DNA of 64,000 bases, taken from Deltaproteobacteria bacterium. GTDB taxonomy: Bacteria > Myxococcota_A > UBA796 > SXON01. The stretch is taken from positions 1 to 64,000 of the forward strand of contig BJHF01000019.1 in the NCBI GenBank assembly GCA_014191855.1, in the 5' to 3' direction. Both the position numbers and the translations under genes were made by a program. Positions 42,622 through 49,755 of the stretch are shown here, in pieces. Position 1 is the first letter of the stretch. Each line of letters begins with the position of its first letter. The notes beneath the pieces were generated by a model that ran no database searches, was not told the DNA's origin, and saw only the letters and a list, made by a program, of their open reading frames with translations.

Positions 42622-42641
42622 ATTAGGCTGATCAGTCTAAT
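42622..42641. promoter_or_regulatory. 20-bp near-perfect palindrome
   Basis: ATTAGGCTGATCAGTCTAAT is palindromic except for one symmetric pair, centred on TGATCA. This is typical of an operator for a dimeric regulator, but no gene start lies nearby, so its target is unclear. Confidence 0.35.
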
Positions 42642-42791
42642 AGGAAATTCGGCCCAGGAACGGACCGGGGGTGGTGGTGCGCAGCGGAGGGTGAGCGAGC
42701 CGCAGTCGTGCACCCGCCACCCATCGTGCGCGAGGCAGCCCGCCGTCCGAGCAACCCGGCGCGTTGCTCGCGGGCACCCTTCCCTCCGAGT

Positions 42792-43043
42792 TCAGGCGGA
42801 TCGCGCGGCGGCCTCTTGACGCGGGGGCAGAATCTCGACTCGGGCGCCGAGCAAGCGCAGCGTCTTCTCGTGGATCTCAGCGAATTCGTCCGCAACCTCG
42901 ACCTCGCGCGCGATGCCCTCGAGTACGTCATCCGTGATGCCCTTGGCCACGTGAAGGCGCAGACCAACGACGTCACGCAGGTAGCGCGTGTGGTGAACCT
43001 TGAGCATGCCCGGTTCGGCGGCGGTGATGCGCAGGGTGGTCAT
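42792..43043 (-). CDS. Ribosomal L7/L12 C-terminal-domain-like protein
   Basis: The 83-residue protein resembles the L7/L12 C-terminal fold: a strand, a helix with RYLRDVVGLRLHVAKGITDD and a later EIHEKTLRLLGARVEIL, compared with the VKxIRxxTGLGLKEAK and AxxxxxxLExxGAxVEx pattern. Stand-alone domains of this kind are found outside ribosomes, often in small proteins of unknown function. The ATG overlaps the stop of the preceding gene (ATGA), giving a two-gene unit. Confidence 0.5.
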   Translation of the reverse strand: MTTLRITAAEPGMLKVHHTRYLRDVVGLRLHVAKGITDDVLEGIAREVEVADEFAEIHEKTLRLLGARVEILPPRQEAAARSA

Positions 43044-43372
43044 ATCGATTCCCTCTGGAACGATAGCCGCGCTGGCGTGCGAGGGCCAGTGCCCGCTGCG
43101 CCCTTCGCTGCGCCCGTGACGCGTTGCCCGCCCTCGACGACGATCTCGTCAACGTTCAGCGCGTCCATCAGCCACACCATCGCGCGGCGTAGGCGCCTGA
43201 CGCCGAGGGTGTTCGGGCCAGCCCCGTCGAGGTGAAGCCGAGAGATCGAAGCGACACGACCCGTCACCCGGACGTTGCACATGAACGCCGCGATGACCGC
43301 ACCCGAAACGAGGATCTGCCCGTCGATCACCCCCTGGTCGACTTCAAGAAGGCGGACATCAAAGTCGTCCAT
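43040..43372 (-). CDS. Small protein, possible toxin-like domain
   Basis: This 110-residue product begins MDDFDVRLLEVDQGV, with GGAG about 10 bp upstream of the ATG. The C-terminal half has LHLDGAGPNTLGVRRLRRAM and IVVEGGQRVTGA followed by GPRTPARLSF. That pattern reminds me of small C-terminal domains of polymorphic toxins, but I cannot name one, and the identification is weak. It forms an overlapping pair with the L7/L12-like gene. An antidote-toxin pairing is possible but unproved. Confidence 0.4.
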   Translation of the reverse strand: MDDFDVRLLEVDQGVIDGQILVSGAVIAAFMCNVRVTGRVASISRLHLDGAGPNTLGVRRLRRAMVWLMDALNVDEIVVEGGQRVTGAAKGAAGTGPRTPARLSFQRESI

Positions 43373-43728
43373 CGTCGAGCGTCTCCGGGCCGGGAAACAG
43401 GACTCGGCGCGTGGCCGCCAGCCAACACCCGATATTCTCAAACCACAGATGTGGCAAGTCAGGCTCTACCGAATTCAGAGCCGCTATGCTGCGATTCCAT
43501 GCGGATTCGCGCGCGTTGCCGGTCTCCGGGTTTCACGGCCCGCTCGTCACTCTCTGCTCGCGGGGCCTGCCCGTTTCGCCCGAGGTCACAGGAGGGCTAC
43601 CAACGGCAATATCGAGGCAAGCCGGGTGCCCCAATTCGGGCCCCGCCCACGCAACGATCACCTCGGGCTCCCGCCACAGTTGCCACGATGGCGACTGAAG
43701 AGTGGGCGTTGACCCTCAGCGCTCCGAG

Positions 43729-43765
43729 CCGAACAGAGAATTGCAGCCGACGGGCGAAGCGCCCG
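43729..43765 (+). repeat. Dispersed hairpin repeat, copy A
   Basis: CCGAACAGAGAATTGC is followed within 6 bp by the hairpin CGGGCG-AAG-CGCCCG (43751-43765). A close relative (CCGAACAGGGAATTGC and CCGGCGAAGCGCCG) lies at 45873-45918. Confidence 0.5.
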
Positions 43766-43869
43766 CGGCAGAGCGCCAGCGTTAGGCGCGGAAAGGGGTG
43801 CCGGGGGGAGTGGATGGACTTGTTTGAGGTGGGGGTGCGGCGGTAGGCGGCGGCGCTCGGTTGGCGGGC

Positions 43870-44072
43870 CCATGTGCGTCCAGATGTGACAGTTCGGCGA
43901 GCATCCCTGCCTGGAAGAGAATGACAAGCGGCTTCGTCGTCTGGGCAGCCGCCCGATGAACGAACGAACGCCAGTTTTGGGGCAGGCCTGCGGTGGCGAT
44001 CGCGCGAAGCAGCGCCCGGATTCACCTCTGGATGGGGATACGATTTCTTTTGTCACCTGGGAGGGGGGATGC
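43870..44072. repeat. 31-bp-period double-motif inverted element, copy 3
   Basis: Direct units begin at 43870 (CCATGTGCGTCCAGATGTGA) and 43901 (GCATCCCTGCCTGGAAGAGA). Inverted units begin at 44041 (GTATCCCCATCCAGAGGTGA) and 44072 (GCATCCCCCCTCCCAGGTGA). Both pair periods are exactly 31 bp, and the arms are about 93 bp apart. Its linker TTCGGCGAGCATC resembles the right-arm linker of copy 1 (GGGCGAGCATC), so copies 1 and 3 are the closest relatives. Confidence 0.7.
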
Positions 44073-44125
44073 CCGGTTTGGGCGGGATCGGGCCGAGTCG
44101 CCGCTGCTCGCGATACAGTCCGCCC

Positions 44126-44467
44126 GTGGATCGCCTGCGCTCCAACAGCTTCGTGATCGCCGGGTTCGTTCTCGGAGTTGGAGGGAACGCCTGCGCCGAC
44201 TGCCTCTCCGCACCGCTCGTAGCGGACTCCGAGGGTCCTGACAATTACTACGTTTGCACGGCACTTCCCAACCAAGGCCGGGAAGACTGCGAGTCGGTCG
44301 AGCTGGCCGACTGGCTCGTGGACACGGAGGTGGAGCGCCAGCTTGGTCACGCGCCTGGCGCGGGCGATTGCAACTGGTGGGTAGAAGTGCGCAACGGCCC
44401 CGACCCGTGCGTCGGCGACCGCTGCTGCTACGTCGTCCACGTGGAGCCCTCATGCTCCTGGGATTGA
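44126..44467 (+). CDS. Small Cys-rich secreted protein, unknown
   Basis: From a GTG at 44126 the product has 113 residues with a weak signal-like helix (NSFVIAGFVLGVGGNACA). It has ten cysteines, including the segment GPDPCVGDRCCYVVHV. It overlaps the RCC1 lipoprotein start by 16 bp. The start is uncertain. No family is recognised. Confidence 0.45.
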   Translation: MDRLRSNSFVIAGFVLGVGGNACADCLSAPLVADSEGPDNYYVCTALPNQGREDCESVELADWLVDTEVERQLGHAPGAGDCNWWVEVRNGPDPCVGDRCCYVVHVEPSCSWD

Positions 44468-45270
44468 TTGTGGCGTGCGCGGCTCCGGAGCCGGAGCGGT
44501 TCACGAAGGTTTCCGCCGGAACGGGCCATGCGTGCGGCCTGCTGACGACCGGGGAGGCGACCTGTTGGGGGGGAGAGGGCTACCGGGAAACCGACCCGCC
44601 CCTCGGCGAGTTCATCGATCTGGCGGCCGGCGGCGATCAAACCTGTGGCATCCGCCCCACCGGCGCGATCGAGTGCTGGGGGTTGAATGAGTACGGGCAG
44701 GCGACACCCCCGTCGGGCCCCTTCGTTTCCGTGGCGGCCGGCGAGAAATTCGCCTGCGCGTTGGATGCAGCTGGGGAAGCGACATGCTGGGGCTACCTCC
44801 AGGGTGTCCCGCCCTATGCCACGGCGCTGTCCAGCCTCTCGGCCGGCGAGGCCGACGCCTGTGGGGTCACCGCGGAGGGTGGCGCGGTGTGTTGGGGACA
44901 CGAAAGCTATGGAGACATGACCGGCCCCTACGGCCCGTTCGTGGCCGTGGACGTGGCAGCCGAGGTGGTGTGCACGCTCAACGAGGCCGGCGCGCTCTGG
45001 TGCTGGGGGTGCGAAGCCAACGCGGACTATGGGAGCTGCACCCTCCCTGAAGACGAAACCTACGCGGTGGTTGAGGGTGGCGCATTCCACACCTGCGGCC
45101 TCACTACGTCCGGCCAGATCGTGTGCGCGGGCTGCGGGGACGACGGCTACATGGACCAGGATCGAGGCCAATGCGACGCGCCGGAAGGCAGCTTCGTGGG
45201 CCTGTCCAGCGGCGCGTACCAGGCGTGCGCGCTCGACAGCGACGGCGGCGTGACATGCTGGGGGGAGTGA
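44452..45270 (+). CDS. RCC1-repeat lipoprotein
   Basis: The 272-residue product has a lipobox (LLGLIVAC) and seven degenerate RCC1 blades with the repeated pattern GxxHxCGLxxxGxxxCWG (GTGHACGLLTTGEATCWG, GGDQTCGIRPTGAIECWG, GEKFACALDAAGEATCWG). The Cys pair in each blade probably forms a disulfide, giving a secreted propeller. Such proteins are common in Myxococcota; binding partners are unknown. It overlaps the preceding small gene by 16 bp. Confidence 0.75.
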   Translation: MLLGLIVACAAPEPERFTKVSAGTGHACGLLTTGEATCWGGEGYRETDPPLGEFIDLAAGGDQTCGIRPTGAIECWGLNEYGQATPPSGPFVSVAAGEKFACALDAAGEATCWGYLQGVPPYATALSSLSAGEADACGVTAEGGAVCWGHESYGDMTGPYGPFVAVDVAAEVVCTLNEAGALWCWGCEANADYGSCTLPEDETYAVVEGGAFHTCGLTTSGQIVCAGCGDDGYMDQDRGQCDAPEGSFVGLSSGAYQACALDSDGGVTCWGE

Positions 45271-45313
45271 GCACGGCCAGAACGTTAGCCGGTCCCATGC
45301 CCGAGCCGATCCC

Positions 45314-45472
45314 CCCGCCGCGGTGGACCCAGCGCGCTCGGGCCTTGCCTTCGCCCTCGGACCTCGGTGTGCCAGCTTCGACGGGTATAACGTCCACGCC
45401 AACGTCGCCCTTGCCGCCCACGATCGGGTCGGCTTGGAGCGGTTGTGTCGCTACAGAGGAAAGGAAACATGA
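45314..45472 (+). pseudogene. IS91-family transposase remnant
   Basis: The frame ending at the TGA at 45470 reads ...SFDGYNVHANVALAAHD and then RVGLERLCRYRGKET. It matches the conserved DxxxHAxxxVxxxDRxGLERLCRYxxRPP region of IS91-type Y2 transposases. The frame breaks immediately after CRY, where RPP should follow, and no start or catalytic tyrosines are present. This is a relic. No IS termini are recognisable, and a gene-poor stretch follows. Confidence 0.6.
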
Positions 45473-46713
45473 ACGAGCCCTAGCGGAGTACACCCGGAGA
45501 TCGTACCTCCGGAGAGCGGTCGCACTCCAAGGGCTCGACCCCGCTCGATCCCCCGGCATTTTCAAGTTCCGCGCCGCTCGGCGTGCCGACCCGCGCCGAG
45601 GCACACCTCCACGCACGTGCCCGGCGCGGCGCCGCACCCGTGCGCGGCCGGAATCCGACAGCATCACTGCGTTCCGCTATCGGATGCCGCCGCTCCACCC
45701 TCGTTGCAGAACCGCTCCGTCGGTCCTCAGTGCCGGTGGCGCCGGGACCCATCCTCCTGCCCTGAGCACCCGCCGCGCCCGGCGCCCGAGTCGAGCCAGG
45801 TCGGCCTCGGCACCAAGGTCGCCGTCGTGCCCAAGACCAGGTGGCTCCAGCGCATCGGCCACCCCCAGTGATCCGAACAGGGAATTGCTACTGACCAAGC
45901 CGGCGAAGCGCCGCCTTGGCAGCAGAATTCCGGCGTTCGCTGGATGGGCGAGCCCAGCGGTGGGGCCACCGAGTGTCGCCCTCGTGGCCCCCGAAGGGCG
46001 GGAACCATCGAGGCTTCGGCGAGGCCGGTGGTCGAGGCTTCGGAGCGTTGGGGAGGCAGGATTGGAGTCGGGCAACGGGCGGTTACGATGGCAAGTGGGT
46101 TGGTCCGAGCGCGGCCGAAGGTCGCGACGTCCGTCGTGATTCCGGGCGGGGTCGGCGGAGGCCAACCGGTTCGCGTTGAACGCCCGACGCACCGTTCTCG
46201 CTGGAACCGCCGCCGAGGGGCGAGCCACCTGCAGATTTGGCACCGCCGGCGTCGATCTGTGTGCCGTACAGCAGGCCGGTCACGACGAAATGCTCTCGTT
46301 GCGGCATAGGTGAGCTCCCACCCCCTGCGCAAGGAGAGCGCGACGGCTAGGTTTGGGCGCCTGTCGCCGACTGCACGACGTTGACCAACGGTACAACGCA
46401 GGGAATTCCGCACTACCGCCGAGGCAATCCCCGCCGGCGTGCGTCGCTTGGCCGTTTTGGCTCTCCCTGCGGCAGGCGTGACCGGCCACCCCCCTCGCAA
46501 GGAGAGCCGGCCCATCGTCGCCCGCCCGGCCGCAGTCCGGATTCGCATGTGCTGACGCGGCTCCCACCAGGAATCCGGATTCGGGGCGGCGTTCACCGGC
46601 ATCCGGCGCACGAGCTGTTGCTGCCAGCCTCCGGTTGCGCCGCGATCCCGGGCGAAGCTCGTTGGTCCCGGGACGAGGCCTACGGGATCGCCCCGAGAAC
46701 CCTCTCCCGCCAC
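45473..46713. other. Gene-poor stretch with degenerate repeats
   Basis: No credible gene is seen across about 1.2 kb; frames are Arg/Pro-rich shadows. It contains a 6-bp inverted repeat at 45494-45512 (CCGGAG and CTCCGG) and the hairpin repeat copy B at 45873-45918. GCAGAATTCCGGCGTTCG at 45922-45939 recurs at 49676. A CCACCCCC...CGCAAGGAGAGC motif occurs twice, near 46318 and 46489. It follows a transposase relic and is probably decayed mobile DNA. Confidence 0.5.
45873..45939 (+). repeat. Dispersed hairpin repeat, copy B, plus 18-bp motif
   Basis: CCGAACAGGGAATTGC (45873-45888) with the hairpin CGGCG-AAG-CGCCG (about 45901-45913) resembles copy A. The following GCAGAATTCCGGCGTTCG (45922-45939) recurs with one change at 49676-49693. 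Confidence 0.45.
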
Positions 46714-47193
46714 CTACCCCCCCGCCAACCTCCACAACCCCGCATGGTCCAGCACGCGCTCGACCGTCGCCGACTGCGGCACCCGCAGCGGCACCGCCCC
46801 GCCGGCGAGCGCGCCCGCCAATTCCAACTTCCCCGCCTCCACCGTCACCGTTTCCGGCAGCGCCTCGCCGCCAAAAAAGACCGCCACCTCCGGGCCGATC
46901 GCCCCCGGCACCACCACGACCACCCGCCCCGCCTCCACGTCGCGACGCAGCACCTCCGCCGGCGCCGCTCCCACATAAAGCACCGGCTGCGGCCCGTTGC
47001 GGAGCACGAGCCACGACGATTCCACGTCGAGCACAAGCAATGTTCCGCTGCGAACCTCAGGATGCTCGGCCGACCAATCGGAGCGGTACGGGACCGAGAG
47101 CGTGAACGGCACCGCCGAGACGATCCCCCGGACCGGCGGAGGCTCCGCCGCCCCTGCAACCCCCGCCAACAACCCAAGAACGAAGACGATCAT
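46714..47193 (-). CDS. Secreted protein of unknown function
   Basis: The 159-residue product has a signal peptide (MIVFVLGLLAGVAGA) and a beta-rich, Val-rich domain (LVLDVESSWLVLRNGPQPVL, VVVVVPGAIGPEVAVFFGGE). The ATG overlaps the hydrolase stop (ATGA), suggesting co-translation and a functional link with the lipoprotein encoded upstream. No family recognised. Confidence 0.55.
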   Translation of the reverse strand: MIVFVLGLLAGVAGAAEPPPVRGIVSAVPFTLSVPYRSDWSAEHPEVRSGTLLVLDVESSWLVLRNGPQPVLYVGAAPAEVLRRDVEAGRVVVVVPGAIGPEVAVFFGGEALPETVTVEAGKLELAGALAGGAVPLRVPQSATVERVLDHAGLWRLAGG

Positions 47194-49415
47194 CGAGCGA
47201 ACTCCACGCTGTCGAGCCCCACCGCACCCGAAGGCGCGCCGTGCGCCTCCCCGAAGTCCAGCCGCACCTCGGCGAGCTGGGCGAGGTCGATCTCCGACCC
47301 GACCGTGAAGTCGGCGAGGTTGATCCGCACGGTTACGAACTCGTTTGCCCAGCCGCGCCCGGTGCCGTTTCCGAGCCGCGCGTAAGGGAAAGGGACGAGG
47401 GCCTGGTCGGCGAAGTCCACCGTCGACTCTACGCCGTCCTGGTCTACGAGGGTGACCCCGAACGCCATCGCGCCGCCCCAGTTGTCGGTCTCCGGGTGGC
47501 GGCTGCGCTGGGCCACGGAGAAGGAGATCGTGGTCCAGGGGGTGCTATCCGACAGCGACTCCGGCACCTCCACCGCCCAGAACGGGGCGCTGCTTTCGCT
47601 CCAGGAGAACACGGCGCCCCAGGCTTCGTCACCCGGGAGCCCGTTGTGGGTCATGGCGTTCATCGGGTCGTCTTCCGACCAGGCGAGCACCTTGTCGCGG
47701 TCGCGGAGCTGGTCCTCCAACAGCATGTCGGCGGTGCAGGTCACGACGGTGCCCGAGCTCGACACGTCGGCGTCGTGCTCGGTTTGGAAGTCGTCCAGCA
47801 CGCCGTCGCCCGCGGTGGCGGCGTTGCGCCAACTGGTCGCCACGATGTCGGCGCTCGCGAAGGAGAGCGGGACAAAGCCGGCGTATTCGTTACGGAACAC
47901 ATCGAGCAGTGCGTCGTCGCCATCGAGCCAGGCGCGCGCAACCGCGAGCATGTACGCCCGCGCCACCACCTGGGCCTCGTCGCGACCGATCAAAGAGGGC
48001 CCCTGCCCTTCCTGGGCCGCGCAGCAGTTGAAATCGTTGTGCGAGGCGCCGTGCACATAGGCCGCCGCCTTCGGACCGGTGCCCTTCTCCCAGATGCGGA
48101 AGAACTGGACGATCGGGGACTCCACGCCCCCAGTCACGTCCCCGTCTGCCGTGCCGGCGAGCAGCAGGTAGGGCCGATCATGCGGGTCGGAGTCATCGAG
48201 CGGGTTGAACACCGTTGGCGCGATGCTGGCGAGGTAACGGATGTTGTCGGCGCCGAAATTGTCGGGAACAAAGTCCCCATCCACGAGGCGGTCGAGCGCC
48301 CGGACGATGCCTTCGCCGCCGCGGGAGTGGCCGATCCAGCCGATGCGTGTGCTGTCCACGAGGCCAACCAGGGCGCCCCCGCCGGGCTCCTCCAGGTGGC
48401 CGAGCAGCCAGTCGGTGTTCGTGAGCGTCGTCGTCGAGGCCGTTTCGATGCCCGGCTCGGTGTTGTTCTGGTGGGCCATCACCACGTAGCCCCAGCTCGC
48501 GAGGTGCTCGCCAAGGTAGTCGTACCAGATGTATTCGTGGCCATTGCCGTGGGAGATCACCACGAGCGGGCGGGGGCCGAGCGCTGCCAGGTCCGCGGGC
48601 CACCACACCCGCTCGCCGAGGAACCAGCCGCCGCTCACGTCGTCGGTTTCGACCGCGTGGGGTCCGGGCTGCGTGAGGTCCCCCAGGACCGTGATTCCGG
48701 CGCTCCCGAGGCCCTGGATGAGGTCGCCGGGGCCGAGGAGGCCATCGCGATCCTGGTCGATCACGATGTCGTACTCGCCGAGGGCGTCGTCACCTGCGTC
48801 CAGCACGGCCAGCTCCATGGGTGCCAAGATGCCGGCCTCAAGGGTGCCTTCAACCGGCGTTCCGGCGAGGCCGACCAGCGCGGCGTCTGAAGCCCACGTC
48901 TCCGTCGACCTGTGCGCCACGACGTAAGCGTCGAACGGGATCCCCACCCGGTCCGGGAATCGCGCGGGGTCCAGGCCGAGGTCCACCGACTCGCCGGCCC
49001 AGAAGCTCGTGGCCGACTGCCAGAAGGGCGAATACCAGCGCGGGCGCCCGACGAGCGGCGCGGGTGTAACGCCACGAACCTCGATCTTCGTCGCGCAGCC
49101 CCTCCCGGCCGAGACGATGATCTGCCCAACACCGGAGCCCGTGGCGCGCAGGTACACCTCGGCCGGCGCATCGACCTCGGTGAGCACGCTCCCGGCGGCG
49201 TCCACGACCTCCACCGGCCCCGTGATTCGCAGCTTCAACGTGCCGGAGCCGGGAAGGGAGATGGGGTAGGCGCGGATCAGCCCGACCGCGCCCGTCTCCA
49301 GCGTGATCGGCGCACCCTCGGCGGCAAAGGTCTCGATTTCGGGCGCACAGGCGCCAGCGGAGTCTTCGGGAGGCGGGCAGCCGAGGAACGAGCCGAGCAG
49401 CGGGGCGAGGAGCAC
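47190..49415 (-). CDS. Large alpha/beta-hydrolase lipoprotein
   Basis: From the GTG at 49415 the product has 741 residues with a lipobox (LLAPLLGSFLGC). An N-terminal beta domain carrying a DQDRDGLLGPGD calcium-type loop precedes an alpha/beta-hydrolase core: oxyanion region PLVVISHGNGHEYIW and nucleophile elbow GHSRGGEG. A later HGASHND segment supplies a plausible catalytic His. A C-terminal beta domain of about 180 residues follows. The family is close to dienelactone-hydrolase/lipase-like esterases (chlorophyllase/PAF-acetylhydrolase style). Longer in-frame starts lack a signal peptide. Confidence 0.75.
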   Translation of the reverse strand: MLLAPLLGSFLGCPPPEDSAGACAPEIETFAAEGAPITLETGAVGLIRAYPISLPGSGTLKLRITGPVEVVDAAGSVLTEVDAPAEVYLRATGSGVGQIIVSAGRGCATKIEVRGVTPAPLVGRPRWYSPFWQSATSFWAGESVDLGLDPARFPDRVGIPFDAYVVAHRSTETWASDAALVGLAGTPVEGTLEAGILAPMELAVLDAGDDALGEYDIVIDQDRDGLLGPGDLIQGLGSAGITVLGDLTQPGPHAVETDDVSGGWFLGERVWWPADLAALGPRPLVVISHGNGHEYIWYDYLGEHLASWGYVVMAHQNNTEPGIETASTTTLTNTDWLLGHLEEPGGGALVGLVDSTRIGWIGHSRGGEGIVRALDRLVDGDFVPDNFGADNIRYLASIAPTVFNPLDDSDPHDRPYLLLAGTADGDVTGGVESPIVQFFRIWEKGTGPKAAAYVHGASHNDFNCCAAQEGQGPSLIGRDEAQVVARAYMLAVARAWLDGDDALLDVFRNEYAGFVPLSFASADIVATSWRNAATAGDGVLDDFQTEHDADVSSSGTVVTCTADMLLEDQLRDRDKVLAWSEDDPMNAMTHNGLPGDEAWGAVFSWSESSAPFWAVEVPESLSDSTPWTTISFSVAQRSRHPETDNWGGAMAFGVTLVDQDGVESTVDFADQALVPFPYARLGNGTGRGWANEFVTVRINLADFTVGSEIDLAQLAEVRLDFGEAHGAPSGAVGLDSVEFAR

Positions 49416-49755
49416 GCGGCAGTGTAGCCTGATGGGTGAGCGTGGATGGGGGCGCCGCGCGCGGCCTTTTTGGGCGATGCCGGCGATTGGCGACGACGCA
49501 GCCCTGCTGGGCGATGCGGGCGGCCAGTTCTCCTTCGTCAGAACTTGATCGCGACGCATCGCGGTGCCGCTGGAGCGGGCGTCGTGGTCCGCGATAGGCC
49601 GGTCTTTCTATCTAGCCGCGGCGCTCGGGAGTGCACGGAACGGGGCCGATCGGTCGCCGGGACGCGGTGAGAGCGGCAGAATCCCGGCGTTCGGCGGGGA
49701 TCTGGAGTTGAGTTCCCCATGGTATCCGCCCAAGGATGACCAGCAACGCCCACAG
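49416..49755. other. Gene-free gap
   Basis: This 340-bp gap lies upstream of the hydrolase gene and downstream of the MopE-like gene. It contains a GCCGCGCGCGGC palindrome with a T5 run (49454-49471) that follows no plus-strand gene, and the repeat GCAGAATCCCGGCGTTCG at 49676-49693. Nothing gene-like is seen. Confidence 0.5.

Larger units (their letters stand above)
42375..42791. other. Gene-free gap with hairpin and palindrome
   Basis: This 417-bp stretch has no credible gene. It holds a GC hairpin just after the upstream stop, a 20-bp near-perfect palindrome at 42622-42641 in a locally AT-richer patch, and a nearby extra GTCTAAT half-site at 42527-42533. Confidence 0.6.
43373..44125. other. 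753-bp gene-free gap with repeat element copy 3
   Basis: No frame here looks like a gene. It holds a dispersed hairpin repeat at 43729-43765 and the inverted four-motif element at 43870-44072. The gap separates divergent genes. Confidence 0.65.

Noticed and set aside
43700-43790. Possible integron attC site (GCGTTAGGC near 43784)
   Set aside because: The matching left-hand RYYYAAC core is absent and no integrase is seen.
49454-49471. Terminator-like palindrome with T5 run
   Set aside because: No plus-strand gene ends upstream of it, so it has no transcript to terminate that I can support.
49719-49741. Single unit resembling the four-motif elements (GGTATCCGCCCAAGGATGAC)
   Set aside because: No partner 31 bp away and no inverted pair, so it cannot be separated from chance.
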